From: Dyadobacter sp.
GTDB taxonomy: Bacteria > Bacteroidota > Bacteroidia > Cytophagales > Spirosomataceae
Reading direction: 5' to 3'
Assembly (NCBI RefSeq): GCF_017744695.1
Contig: NZ_JAGIAS010000012.1
Coordinates: 124,001 to 188,000 of the forward strand
DNA length: 64,000 nucleotides
In this document: positions 40,790-50,015 of the stretch, piece after piece
How the letters are laid out: each line of letters starts with the position of its first letter
Numbering within the stretch: the first letter of the stretch is position 1
The notes under the pieces: generated by a model
The model's input: the letters and a program-made list of their open reading frames with translations, nothing else
Databases searched by the model: none
Told to the model about the DNA's origin: nothing
Position numbers and translations under genes: made by a program

Positions 40790-41914
40790 ATGATTTCCTT
40801 TCCGACATTCCGAATCCGTTGCAATTGGCCACTGGTTATCATGCTACTCGTCAGCCCATTATGCCGTGCGCAATCATTTTACGCAGTCCTTGTGGCCGAC
40901 ACCAAAGATCCGTCATTAGGAGCAAGTTGCGAAAAAGATCTCGAAGAAATGTCCGGCACCTTACGGAACATCTCTAAAAAAATAGAATACAATTACCAGG
41001 AGCTGATTTGTAATCAGGACAAGTTCGGAAAAGGGGGCATTCAGGAAGCGATTTCCAAAATCCAATGCAAACCGGAAGACATTATTTTCTTCTATTATAC
41101 CGGCCATGGAATCAATACCGCAACCGAAAAAAGCGACTTCCCTATTCTTTATCTGAAAGATGAAAATATGGAACTGGAAACGGTTCATCGGCTGCTGAAA
41201 GAAAAGAAACCCCGTTTTTGCCTTACCATGGGCGATTGCTGTAATAACCTCTTCCCGGGCAGGCGCGGAATGCGCTCGGCCACGCCCGTGCTGAAAGGGA
41301 TCGGGGTGACGCAGGATACCAAAATCCTCCGTAAACTCTTCGTCGAAGCCAATGGCGACCTGCTCATCAGCAGTGCAAAAAAAGGTGAAAGGGCAACCGC
41401 ACATCCTAATGAAGGCAGTTTTTACAGCAATACCTGGATACAGGCGATGGCATATGCCGAAAACCACAACACGCATGTCTCCTGGGAAACCCTTCTCGCC
41501 GACGCCGAGAACCGCTTGCAGGAAAGCCTGAAAAGCTTACCGGACTCCCTGAAACACCATTCACAATGGGTGCGAAGCTTTCCGGAAACGGTACTGCCGT
41601 GCGCGGAGACCAGTTTTACGGAAATCAACCGGTTTCTGAACGTACTTGCAGATGAAAAACTGGGCTTCCATGAGCGTAACAAGTTACGGACTTTGGGTCA
41701 GAAAGGCTTTTTCGGACCTTCCGCGCAGGTGAGCATTTACATGAGCGACCCTGAAAAACCGGTGGAAACCCAGCCTGTCGACCTCTTCCTGAAAAGGATC
41801 GTGAACACGGCCCCGCTGATCGACGAGTTCAATTTCGTGGAGCGGCTTTCGACCCTGGGAAATGGATGCACCTATGATCTCGTGACATTGCAGGAGATCC
41901 GCAAAGCGAAGTAA
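40790..41914 (+). CDS. Exported caspase-family (C14-like) protease, first copy
   Basis: The 374-aa product has an export signal (LVIMLLVSPLCRAQ) and a caspase-like domain (about 30-260). The catalytic His is His106 in FFYYTGHG and the Cys region is TMGDCCNN (Cys150/Cys151), where most bacterial members have DACR. The domain start (YAVLVADTKDPSLGASCEKDLEEM) and the HGINTATEKSDFPILYL segment fit the family. The C-terminal 110 residues are unassigned. It opens a run of exported proteins on the plus strand. A protease role is expected from the dyad; targets are unknown. Confidence 0.85.
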   Translation: MISFPTFRIRCNWPLVIMLLVSPLCRAQSFYAVLVADTKDPSLGASCEKDLEEMSGTLRNISKKIEYNYQELICNQDKFGKGGIQEAISKIQCKPEDIIFFYYTGHGINTATEKSDFPILYLKDENMELETVHRLLKEKKPRFCLTMGDCCNNLFPGRRGMRSATPVLKGIGVTQDTKILRKLFVEANGDLLISSAKKGERATAHPNEGSFYSNTWIQAMAYAENHNTHVSWETLLADAENRLQESLKSLPDSLKHHSQWVRSFPETVLPCAETSFTEINRFLNVLADEKLGFHERNKLRTLGQKGFFGPSAQVSIYMSDPEKPVETQPVDLFLKRIVNTAPLIDEFNFVERLSTLGNGCTYDLVTLQEIRKAK

Positions 41915-41935
41915 ACCACCTTACCCCGACTCATC

Positions 41936-42547
41936 ATGATGAAATACATTTACCTCTACCTGTTTGTGGGCCTCTTTTCCGGCATCGGGCAGCTGCGCGC
42001 GCAACCCGAAATGGACGAGAAAAGACTCGCAGAGTTTCAGAAACTTACCCAGCAGCGCGTCAACGACCTGCAACTTTACATTTCCCTTATCGCCGATAAA
42101 AGTCTCTCCGTCGAGCAACGCGAACAGGCCGTGGAACTCGCGGTAAGTCTTTTTGAAAAGGATTATATGGTGAATGGAAAACGGCATACACCTTATGTAC
42201 AGGTATCCCGCAGGAGCGGCAAAATCTCGTCCGTACCCGTGCGTATCTACTTCAAAAACCTGATGAATGTGAAGTTCGACAAGGTAGAAATCACTTACTA
42301 CGACGCGGCGGTCGTATCCGAGTTTGAAAAAGGCACCGACGGGAATTACCACGCTACGGCAACCTATTACCAACAGTTTAAAGGGATGGACAAGCAAGGC
42401 AACCTGCTATACGGCAGCCGCGACCGCAAGGACATCCGCGTAACCGCGCAGAGCGCCGCCGTGTACGCGCAGGCGGGGAAGGAGGATTTGAAGATATTCT
42501 TCGGCGATATTACCGTGAGAGACACTGTCCCGATTCCCGGTTTCTAA
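41936..42547 (+). CDS. Exported protein of unknown function in the caspase cluster
   Basis: The 203-aa product has a signal peptide (MMKYIYLYLFVGLFSGIGQLRAQ), a helical stretch (about 25-80) and a mixed alpha/beta part with VPVRIYFKNLMNVKFDKVEITYYDAAVV. The fold looks like a small NTF2-like or immunoglobulin-type unit, but I cannot assign a family. It starts 21 bases after the first caspase gene and 11 bases before the next one, so it is surely co-transcribed. Confidence 0.75.
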   Translation: MMKYIYLYLFVGLFSGIGQLRAQPEMDEKRLAEFQKLTQQRVNDLQLYISLIADKSLSVEQREQAVELAVSLFEKDYMVNGKRHTPYVQVSRRSGKISSVPVRIYFKNLMNVKFDKVEITYYDAAVVSEFEKGTDGNYHATATYYQQFKGMDKQGNLLYGSRDRKDIRVTAQSAAVYAQAGKEDLKIFFGDITVRDTVPIPGF

Positions 42548-42558
42548 CGGCAACCACC

Positions 42559-43377
42559 ATGACCAGGCTTTGGCTATTCACGTTGCTCATACCCTTTTCG
42601 GAATTGCAAGCGCAAATCGCCCCCTCGCGGACCGACACTACCCGGCAAACGGGCCTTAACAAACGAGCGCCCGAAAGCTACATGCGCGGGCAAGTCAAGC
42701 ACGTAAGCGACTTTATTGACCGCTTTAACAATGCCATAAAAGCTGAAAATGGAAGCGACAATACGCTCAGAATGCTTTTCAATGAAGACGATCCCCGGTT
42801 ACCCGGCACCGGGCGCCCGTACCAACCCTATGCCAGCCGGGTGAATGCATTTATCCAATCGGTGCAAAGGGGGAAAATAATGATCCCCAAACGCAGTACC
42901 ATGAATGCCGTGATCGGGGTTACCGTGCGTCGCGACGGCCTGCCGGATACCCTGAAATTACATTTACGCAAGGATTACACGAGCGACAGCGCGGCTTACT
43001 GGCACATTATCAAGGTCGTCGCTCCCCGGCGGCTTTTGGAAGAAAAGGGAAATGTTTACAAAGCATCAGCCCCGGAGACACGTGTCGAACTTCCGCCTAA
43101 TGCGAATGAAGTGAGCTTTCTGCCGCTGCTCCGCGGGCTGAATGATTACCAGAGCCTAGCGCCATTTACGCATTGCCTGGAATGCCGCGACAAGGCGTGG
43201 CAAAAAGTCGAAAATGCGTTGCAAAGCGGCCGGATGACCGCCGAGACTGTGGTATCCAGCAAAATTTACCTAACCGCCGGCGACTGGGAAATGGAACTGA
43301 GCGAGTTTATACGGGAGAAGGAGAACTCAGGCTGGCTGATCAGCGATCTGATCGAAAAAAATGCAAATGAAAAGTGA
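42559..43377 (+). CDS. Exported protein of unknown function in the caspase cluster
   Basis: The 272-aa product has a signal peptide (MTRLWLFTLLIPFSELQAQ). Its middle carries DSAAYWHIIKVV, which resembles AESYWQIIELTL at the end of the next protein, so the two may share a domain. A CLEC pair sits near residue 210. No family is recognised. Spacing of 11 bases from the previous gene indicates one transcript. Confidence 0.72.
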   Translation: MTRLWLFTLLIPFSELQAQIAPSRTDTTRQTGLNKRAPESYMRGQVKHVSDFIDRFNNAIKAENGSDNTLRMLFNEDDPRLPGTGRPYQPYASRVNAFIQSVQRGKIMIPKRSTMNAVIGVTVRRDGLPDTLKLHLRKDYTSDSAAYWHIIKVVAPRRLLEEKGNVYKASAPETRVELPPNANEVSFLPLLRGLNDYQSLAPFTHCLECRDKAWQKVENALQSGRMTAETVVSSKIYLTAGDWEMELSEFIREKENSGWLISDLIEKNANEK

Positions 43378-43456
43378 TAAGGTTTTATGTCCGGGAAGGA
43401 TCAAGTACCAGATGCCCATCCTCGGGAATACCGGAAAACCTTAAAAATATACGCCG

Positions 43457-44047
43457 ATGAAAAATAGTCCGATTTCAAACCTGATGTTCAGAACCTTGTT
43501 CGCAGCGTTGCTGGTAGCTGCTGCGGCGATATTACCCGTGACCGCCGCGGTGTCGACCGCCGCGGTGCCGACCGCCGCGGTGCCGGTAGCGCTGGGTTCG
43601 TTGATCGACCTTTCGGCCAAAGCGAAAATCGATACGGCACTGGCATTCATCGGCCGGCTCCAACACCGGGTATCGGATAGCGAGTTCATACGGCTCCGCG
43701 ATCAGAGTGATTCCCTTTTTACAGTAAGCGGCTATATTAATCTCGAAAGCGCCGACGGCCAGCACCTGCGGCTCACCCGCGGCGAATTCCTCACCCGCGC
43801 CCGCGACCGCCAGGCCACCTACAAATTGAAAAAAGCCACATTGGTATTGAACGATCAGTTCCGCAAAGGTCCGAACGACCGCTGGTATTGCCGCAGCACC
43901 ACTTTCCATGAAGTAAGCCGGTTCGACGGCGACTACCCGATCCCTGAGAAAGTCACATCGGTAAAACGTAAACCAATGCGTGACAGGGCCACGGCCGGGG
44001 CAGAAAGCTACTGGCAGATCATCGAGCTCACATTAACCGAAAAGTAA
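43457..44047 (+). CDS. Exported protein of unknown function with Ala-rich tandem repeat
   Basis: The 196-aa product has an N-terminal hydrophobic signal followed by AAV-x-T-type repeats, encoded by three copies of ACCGCCGCGGTG with 15-bp period (43541, 43556, 43571). The rest is a small alpha/beta domain (FIRLRDQSDSLFTVSGYINLESADG, YWQIIELTL) similar in parts to the preceding protein. The repeat probably lengthens the linker after the signal peptide and may vary by slippage. No family is recognised. Confidence 0.7.
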   Translation: MKNSPISNLMFRTLFAALLVAAAAILPVTAAVSTAAVPTAAVPVALGSLIDLSAKAKIDTALAFIGRLQHRVSDSEFIRLRDQSDSLFTVSGYINLESADGQHLRLTRGEFLTRARDRQATYKLKKATLVLNDQFRKGPNDRWYCRSTTFHEVSRFDGDYPIPEKVTSVKRKPMRDRATAGAESYWQIIELTLTEK

Positions 44048-44087
44048 CCTGACTGAATCCATATTTACCGTAATCCAACTACCAGAA

Positions 44088-45563
44088 ATGAGATCCTCCA
44101 TCAAAATTGCCGCTTTATCCATGCTCGCATGGGCCGCTCTTTTTCCAGCATCCGAATCCCTGGCCCAAACCCGCCGGATGGGATTGAAAATGGACGACAC
44201 CAAATACCTGCGCCTCCCGCGTAAATCGTCCAATGTGAAACTGAAAGGCGCTATGCCCGCGTCGTACAGCATCCGCGAGTTCCTGCCTGAAATTGCCGAC
44301 CAGGGACAAGACGGAACCTGCGTGGGTTGGGCTGCCGCGTACTACATGCGCACCGGTATGGAAGCCGGCAAACAGGGAATAGGCAGTCAGCCGGCAAAAA
44401 TCGCGGCAACGGCGTTCTCACCCAGCTGGTTGTACGGACAAGTCAAATCGGGGCTGGATAACGGATGTGTGGAAGGCGTTTTCCTCGAAGACGCCCTGGA
44501 AGTGATGAAGACCAAGGGTACCGCTCTCCTGAGCTGCGCACCTGCGGACTGCGATGCCAAATACGAACAATGCGATGAGAAAGCGGCCGGCTACAAAATC
44601 GCCGATTATGCGACCCTCTTCAATCCGAAAGACAAGGATGCAACGCCCGAACAACGCATCAATGCGATCAAGGCCGCGTTGGTGGAAGGCAAAAATGCCG
44701 TACTGATCGGTATGATGGTACCGCCGTCGTTCATCGAGGAAGCGGCCGAATTTTGGCAGGCATCTCCCGCAGAAAGCGTTGACAACACCGCTGGCGGCCA
44801 CGCGATGGCCGTAGTGGGTTATGATGATAGTGTAAAAGGCGGATCGTTCCTGATCGCCAACAGCTGGGGCAAAGGCTGGGGTAAGGACGGTTACACCTGG
44901 GCCAAATACGACGACCTCGTCCGCTTCACCAGAAATGCCTACCAGATTTTCCCCGAACCCGCTGCCAAGCCGCAACCACAGGCCATTACCCTTAAAGGCA
45001 ATGTCGATTTCTCTATCGGAGCCGGCGGAATGGCGGTCCACTCAACGGTCTACAAGGGTATTCAGGTAACACCGGATCAACCGAACAGCAAAACCGAGAT
45101 GATCACGTACAATATGAGCCAGCCGTATGCCTCCGGAACGCGTTTTAAAATGATGATCAGCAATACGAAGCAATCCTACGTGTACATTCTCGGCTCCGAC
45201 CAGGAGAATCGCGTGTCGGCGCTCTTCCCCTACAACTCCGAAGAAGTGGTAACCTCGGCCATGGTACCGGCGAACAGTACGGTGCTTATGCCATCGGCCA
45301 ACACTTCGTTCACCCTCGATGAAGTGAAAGGGGAAGATTATTTCGTGGTATTTATATCTCAAAATGAATTGAACCTCGACGAGCTGGCCAACAAAGTAAA
45401 AAAAGCCGAAGGCACCATTGTACAAAAGGCTTATGCGGCATTGGGAGAAGAATTTATATCTCCCAAAGAAATTGCCTACGATCCGGGTAAAATCGCTTAC
45501 GAAGTAAAAGGAGATCCCAAAGGAAGTGTGGTGCCCATTCTGGTAAAAATAGTACACCAATAA
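44088..45563 (+). CDS. Exported papain-like (C1) protease with C-terminal DUF4384-like domain
   Basis: The 491-aa product has a signal peptide (1-27) and a C1 peptidase domain with the complete set of residues: oxyanion Gln72 and nucleophile Cys78 in DQGQDGTCVGWAAAY, His238 in GGHAMAVVGYDD and Asn258 in IANSWGKGWGKDGY. The C-terminal third (about 310-440; YVYILGSDQENRVSALFPYNS, DYFVVFIS) resembles DUF4384, a domain often linked to secreted proteases and kinases. No inhibitory propeptide is obvious. It ends the first half of the cluster and is followed by a strong hairpin terminator. Substrate is unknown. Confidence 0.9.
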   Translation: MRSSIKIAALSMLAWAALFPASESLAQTRRMGLKMDDTKYLRLPRKSSNVKLKGAMPASYSIREFLPEIADQGQDGTCVGWAAAYYMRTGMEAGKQGIGSQPAKIAATAFSPSWLYGQVKSGLDNGCVEGVFLEDALEVMKTKGTALLSCAPADCDAKYEQCDEKAAGYKIADYATLFNPKDKDATPEQRINAIKAALVEGKNAVLIGMMVPPSFIEEAAEFWQASPAESVDNTAGGHAMAVVGYDDSVKGGSFLIANSWGKGWGKDGYTWAKYDDLVRFTRNAYQIFPEPAAKPQPQAITLKGNVDFSIGAGGMAVHSTVYKGIQVTPDQPNSKTEMITYNMSQPYASGTRFKMMISNTKQSYVYILGSDQENRVSALFPYNSEEVVTSAMVPANSTVLMPSANTSFTLDEVKGEDYFVVFISQNELNLDELANKVKKAEGTIVQKAYAALGEEFISPKEIAYDPGKIAYEVKGDPKGSVVPILVKIVHQ

Positions 45564-45580
45564 ATAAATCGCCCGCACGG

Positions 45581-45612
45581 GAAGCCCATACAAATCAGAT
45601 TGTATGGGCTTC
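45581..45612 (+). terminator. Strong hairpin terminator
   Basis: Arms 45581-45593 (GAAGCCCATACAA) and 45600-45612 are perfectly complementary around a 6-base loop, 18 bases past the C1 protease stop. It should end the transcript of the first half of the caspase cluster. Only a short T-run follows. Confidence 0.75.
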
Positions 45613-45670
45613 TCGTTTACACATAATTGATTATTTTTAAATCAAATTATCACCATCAATCCTCTACGTT

Positions 45671-46465
45671 TTGGACAAGTCATTCTCTACCAGTCAAAGT
45701 AAAGGCAAAAAGAAGCATTGCAGCATAAATGCTCTCCTTCCGAAAACAATCGCTATTCCGGCTTTGATGGTACTTTTTTGCATTTTCTCCTCTTCCACAG
45801 CCTACGCACAGGACAAAATCATTCAAAAAAACGGGAAAGAAATCAAAGCAAAAGTGCTGGGTACCGATTCCCAATATATCCGGTATAAAAGATATGACAA
45901 TCCGAATGGTCCCGACTATTTCCTGTTCCGCTCCGATATATGGAAAATCGAATATGAGAATGGTAAAACAGAACTCCAGACAGAGCCTGAAAAAGTAACG
46001 CAGGAACCTGCCAGGAACACGACGGCCCAGCTCGAAACGTTGCAGCGAAAAGTCGCAAAGTACCAGAAAAGAAGCATGACGTTCCTCACTGCGGGTAGCG
46101 TAGCGATTGTGGCCGGGGCCATTACAATGCTGAAATTGACAGGCGACTATAACAAATATAAAAAGGCCGTTCAGGGGACTAATGATTCCTACACGACCTG
46201 GTATCAAACGAATTATAAAACGGCTCCTCCTGCGGGCGATCTCCAAAAACAGGAGAGTTTCGCCGCATTTGCCAAGCCCGGCATTTACGGCGGCGCGGCT
46301 GCATTAATCGGCGGCCTTGCACTGGATCTGATCGGACTCAGAAATATGCAATTGGCTCAGAAAGCCCGGACAGAACTCGCGGGGAAACAGAAAGAACTTT
46401 CATTGCAGCCATTTTACGATGCATCATACCAGACGACCGGTTTAAGAATCGCGCTTTCGTTTTGA
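45671..46465 (+). CDS. Exported/membrane protein with KNGKEIKAKV-type N-terminal module
   Basis: The 264-aa product, probably from a TTG start at 45671, has a hydrophobic signal (PALMVLFCIFSSSTAYAQ) after a basic N-terminus. A short beta module follows (IIQKNGKEIKAKVLGTDSQYIRYKRYDNPNGPDYFLFRSDIWKIEYENG, written here in parts: KNGKEIKAKV and SDIWKIEYENG). Then come a coiled coil (about 115-135) and two membrane segments (about 140-158 and 212-230). The beta module recurs at the start of the next protein. Function is unknown. Confidence 0.75.
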   Translation: MDKSFSTSQSKGKKKHCSINALLPKTIAIPALMVLFCIFSSSTAYAQDKIIQKNGKEIKAKVLGTDSQYIRYKRYDNPNGPDYFLFRSDIWKIEYENGKTELQTEPEKVTQEPARNTTAQLETLQRKVAKYQKRSMTFLTAGSVAIVAGAITMLKLTGDYNKYKKAVQGTNDSYTTWYQTNYKTAPPAGDLQKQESFAAFAKPGIYGGAAALIGGLALDLIGLRNMQLAQKARTELAGKQKELSLQPFYDASYQTTGLRIALSF

Positions 46466-46497
46466 CTCCTGCCCTCTTTTACCCTTTTCAACGTTCC

Positions 46498-47757
46498 ATG
46501 AAACACATTTTTACCTTTTTTGCCCTCACCTGTTTGGCGCTGTCCCATTCGGAACCGACCATTGCGGGAACCGCCCCCGCCGATACACTCTATTTGCGAA
46601 CACGCGAAAAGAAAGTCGTTGAAATCAGGGAAGTTTATCCTGACCAGGTAAAATACAAATCAGCGAATGGAAAAGGCCTGGTAACCGTGCCCGTCAAAGA
46701 CATCGCTGAAATTGTGTATAACAATGGTATTAAGGATGTTTTCAACGCCTACCATGCAGCCGGAAAGCCGGAAATCAAATGGCTGAGTAATATTTCATAC
46801 AGCGATAGACCGGAAGTAAGGCTGACCGCCTGCGTGCTCAATGAGCCCGAAAAGGTCCAGATCGAAGTGAATGGAACGCCCGCACCCGTAGCAGCGCGTT
46901 CATTCAAAACGGTGAAGGAAGAAGGCTGCTCCGGCGGCATGCAGATTTCACAGCAAGTTGCATTGAAGGAAGGAAAAAACAGCATCAGGCTGATCGCCAG
47001 CAATGGCTCAGGCGCCAGCCATTCGGAAACGCTATCCATTCTGTATGAAAAGTCCAAAAAGCGCATTGCGCTGGTGATCGGCAATTCGAAATACCAGTCG
47101 GGCAGCAAGTTGCAGAACCCTGAAAACGATGCAAAAGCCATTTCTCAAAAACTTACCGGACTCGGGTTCAACGTCATAGAGCGGATCGATGCCAACCAGG
47201 GCGACCTTCGGGCAGCAGTGGCGCAGTTTGGCAGCAGCGTGCAGAGCCAGGATTTCGAAGTCGCGCTCTTCTACTACGCCGGTCATGGTATCCAGGTAGC
47301 AGGCAAAAACTACCTGATGCCGGTCGATATCAGCCCGCAATCCGAAATGGAGCTGAAAGTACTGGCCGTTTCGGCCGACGAGATCCTCGACCAGATGTCC
47401 TCCAACGATGAAAATTCTCAAAGAACGAACATTATGATACTGGACGCCTGCCGTGACAATCCGCTGAGCCGCACCTGGACGCGCAGCTCGGGCGCAAAAG
47501 GGCTCGCAGGCATGAGCGCGCCTCCGGGTACACTCATTACCTTTTCGACCAAACCCGGATCGACTGCCCTGGATGGCGACGGCAAAAACAGCCCGTATAC
47601 CTCCGAGCTGCTGAAAGCGCTCGACGTGCCCGACCTGCGCCTGGAAGACATTTTCCGCACGGTGCGGGTCCGGGTAATGGAGCTAACCAACCGGCAGCAG
47701 ATCCCGATGGAAAACAGCCTACTCACCCGTGAACTGATCCTTAACCGGACCAGGTAA
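46498..47757 (+). CDS. Exported caspase-family (C14) protease, second copy
   Basis: The 419-aa product has a signal peptide, an N-terminal beta module (REKKVVEIREVYPDQVKYKS, VPVKDIAEIVYNNGIKDVF) and an Ig-like stretch (about 95-185). A canonical caspase domain follows (about 188-419), with His263 in LFYYAGHGIQ and Cys318 in MILDACRDNP. NPENDAKAISQKL is the classic family start. A complete dyad suggests active cysteine protease with preference for basic or acidic residues that cannot be told from sequence. The start at 46498 is chosen because it opens a signal peptide; the frame extends 36 bases upstream. Confidence 0.92.
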   Translation: MKHIFTFFALTCLALSHSEPTIAGTAPADTLYLRTREKKVVEIREVYPDQVKYKSANGKGLVTVPVKDIAEIVYNNGIKDVFNAYHAAGKPEIKWLSNISYSDRPEVRLTACVLNEPEKVQIEVNGTPAPVAARSFKTVKEEGCSGGMQISQQVALKEGKNSIRLIASNGSGASHSETLSILYEKSKKRIALVIGNSKYQSGSKLQNPENDAKAISQKLTGLGFNVIERIDANQGDLRAAVAQFGSSVQSQDFEVALFYYAGHGIQVAGKNYLMPVDISPQSEMELKVLAVSADEILDQMSSNDENSQRTNIMILDACRDNPLSRTWTRSSGAKGLAGMSAPPGTLITFSTKPGSTALDGDGKNSPYTSELLKALDVPDLRLEDIFRTVRVRVMELTNRQQIPMENSLLTRELILNRTR

Positions 47758-47777
47758 CATTATCCGTTCAGCATGCT

Positions 47778-49244
47778 ATGAAACGGTTCCTGACCGTCCT
47801 GTTCTTCGTTTTACCACTGCATTGCTCATTGGGGCAAGAGCTCAGCCCGTATTACAAGATCAAAGCGGCCGACCGGGTGAAGCAGGTGCTGAAAGACTTT
47901 GAATCGGCATTCGGGCTGCTGACAAACCCCTATATCATTGATTCCGAAGAGCGGGACGAAGCCAGCTACCGCATGCGCGCAAGCCTGCGCGACGACGCCC
48001 GTTTTGAAAATGACCTCGTACCGGACCACAAGGGCGCCAAAAACATCGATTTCGCCGAGTACCAGCGGATCGCGTTCATTAGCTACAAAAAGAGCGGACT
48101 CACCTACCACGCCGACTGGGATGAGGCTGAATTCAAGGTCGTTCCGCAAGGTTACCTGGTGCTGTTTTATGGCTCAAAATCGCTTTTCGGAAACTACCAG
48201 GGCGTGAAACGGCTGCAACTGGAAAACGTGCCCTGCCGCGCCGGGGTGTTTATCAAGGTCGTTGAAAATCAAGTGACCGAAGCCCGGATAGGCTTCATGG
48301 ATACCGACTTAAAGGAGAAAGGGAAAAATACGATCTCCCTCACCGATCAACGCAACCCGCTGGAATTCATCACCCTGCCTGAGGTGATCGATAAACTGTC
48401 GGGGCAGGTCGCACGCGCCATTCCCAAAAGCGGCGTAACCAGACTGTTCATTGAGGAGATTACATTCCAGGGGCTGGGCGTGTCCAATGATTTTTCCAAA
48501 CAACTTACCGGCACATTGAAGTCGGCGCTGACGCGTATGAACAGCGACATTCAGATCGGACTGAGCGCAACGCGAAGCATGGATGCGTTGCTGAAACTGA
48601 AAGGCGGCTATCAGAAGGCCGGTAACTTCCTGAAAATCGGGGTACAGCTTTTTGACGGGTACGATCAGCCGGTCGGAAGCGAGCTGTTTGCCGAGATTTT
48701 GCTGCTCAACATTCCCAATGCAGAAATCGAGCCTGCGGAACATCTCGTACGCGAGGCGCAGCGCATACGGGAGATCACCGATTCAAAAACCGCCGGCGGG
48801 GACATCAAAGCGACCGAATTGCTGTTGGAGGTGAGCACCGACAAAGGTTACGGGCCGCAGTCCTACCGCGAGGGGGATATTATGCGTTTGAAAGTAAGAG
48901 CCAACAAACCCTGCACGGTTCGGATGATTTACCGGGACGCCGCCAAAAACATTGTGCGGCTACGCAATGACGATTTCAGAATCGCTGCCGATGCCGTGGA
49001 TAAATGGATTGAAATACCCGAAAAATTTGAATGCGCGGCGCCTTTCGGATTTGAAATGCTGCTCGCTTATGCCACCGAAGGGAATTTCAAACCGATTGAA
49101 AAAATACAGGAGCAGAATGGCTTCACATTTATTCTCGACGATTTGAAGAATATAGTAGATATTACCGCCTCCGGCAATGAAAAAGAAAAGATTGTAAAAT
49201 GCACTATTCCGATTACCACACAGGCAAAAAGAAAGGCGTTTTGA
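47778..49244 (+). CDS. Exported DUF4384-domain protein
   Basis: The 488-aa product has a signal peptide (MKRFLTVLFFVLPLHCSLGQ), a first domain of unknown type (about 25-190), a central alpha/beta part resembling a lipoprotein-like assembly domain (about 200-330) and a C-terminal DUF4384 domain. The last is marked by GDIMRLKVRANKPCTVRMIYRDAAKNIVRL and FGFEMLLAYAT. DUF4384 proteins often accompany caspase-like and C1-like proteases in secreted systems. It follows the second caspase gene by 20 bases and is probably a substrate-binding or scaffold partner; this is inference. Confidence 0.8.
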   Translation: MKRFLTVLFFVLPLHCSLGQELSPYYKIKAADRVKQVLKDFESAFGLLTNPYIIDSEERDEASYRMRASLRDDARFENDLVPDHKGAKNIDFAEYQRIAFISYKKSGLTYHADWDEAEFKVVPQGYLVLFYGSKSLFGNYQGVKRLQLENVPCRAGVFIKVVENQVTEARIGFMDTDLKEKGKNTISLTDQRNPLEFITLPEVIDKLSGQVARAIPKSGVTRLFIEEITFQGLGVSNDFSKQLTGTLKSALTRMNSDIQIGLSATRSMDALLKLKGGYQKAGNFLKIGVQLFDGYDQPVGSELFAEILLLNIPNAEIEPAEHLVREAQRIREITDSKTAGGDIKATELLLEVSTDKGYGPQSYREGDIMRLKVRANKPCTVRMIYRDAAKNIVRLRNDDFRIAADAVDKWIEIPEKFECAAPFGFEMLLAYATEGNFKPIEKIQEQNGFTFILDDLKNIVDITASGNEKEKIVKCTIPITTQAKRKAF

Positions 49245-49286
49245 ATGCATTGAAATAAGAATGAAATTAAGTTAATATCGATTTGA

Positions 49287-49949
49287 ATGACGGATTCCTG
49301 CAAACGCTATCGTGATTCTGATTTAGTATTTTACGAAGAACTGCTTCATGAAAAACGGGAAGCGTTTTCTTGTTTATACCTGCAAACCTACCAGCAATGC
49401 ATTCCTTATGTGCTCAAACGTGGCAGTAATCAGGAGCAGGCGGAAGACCTTTTGCAGGAATGCCTGGCCATTTTCGTCAGCAAAGTACGCGACGGCAGCT
49501 ACGTTTACCAGGAAGGCACGCGGATTACCACCTATTTTCATCGGATTTATATCAATCAATGGAAAAAAAGCCTCGACCAGCTCACCCGGCGTGCGGAGGT
49601 GAGGCTGGAAACGCGGCTGGCGGCAGATGACGAGGAGGAATCTTACAAAGGCTCAGCCGGCGGGTCGTTCAGGATCGCGGGTGTGGACGACGAGGGCAAT
49701 GCGTTCAGCACCGACCTGCCCGACGCCGTTTCCCAGGCCTATGACGAGGAAGAACGCAACTGGATATTCAAAAAGCTCGATCGGGCGTTTCAACTTCTGG
49801 CGGAAGACTGCCGGAAAGTACTGAAATGGTTTTATGTCGAAGACCGCTCATTGCGCGACATTGCCGGCGAACTGGGCATGACCGAAGCCTCCGCCACCGT
49901 AAAACGCTTCAAATGCGCCAAATACCTGAAAGAGAAATTTCATTTGTAA
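49287..49949 (+). CDS. ECF-type RNA polymerase sigma factor
   Basis: The 220-aa protein has sigma region 2 (about 25-95; FSCLYLQTYQQCIPYVLKRGSNQEQAEDLLQECLAIFVSKV, of which QAEDLLQECL is the core) and region 4 (about 150-215; CRKVLKWFYVEDRSLRDIAGELGMTEASATVKRFKCAKYL). A longer linker than usual joins them (about 100-150). It directs transcription in response to a membrane signal. The next gene encodes a membrane protein with an anti-sigma-like N-terminus, so the two probably form a sigma/anti-sigma pair controlling the caspase cluster or the following lipoprotein. Confidence 0.88.
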   Translation: MTDSCKRYRDSDLVFYEELLHEKREAFSCLYLQTYQQCIPYVLKRGSNQEQAEDLLQECLAIFVSKVRDGSYVYQEGTRITTYFHRIYINQWKKSLDQLTRRAEVRLETRLAADDEEESYKGSAGGSFRIAGVDDEGNAFSTDLPDAVSQAYDEEERNWIFKKLDRAFQLLAEDCRKVLKWFYVEDRSLRDIAGELGMTEASATVKRFKCAKYLKEKFHL

Positions 49950-50015
49950 TGATAAGAATCGGCGGAAACGCGTATCAACCTATAAAATACCACCAGCGAA
50001 TCTCGATTTGAGCAT

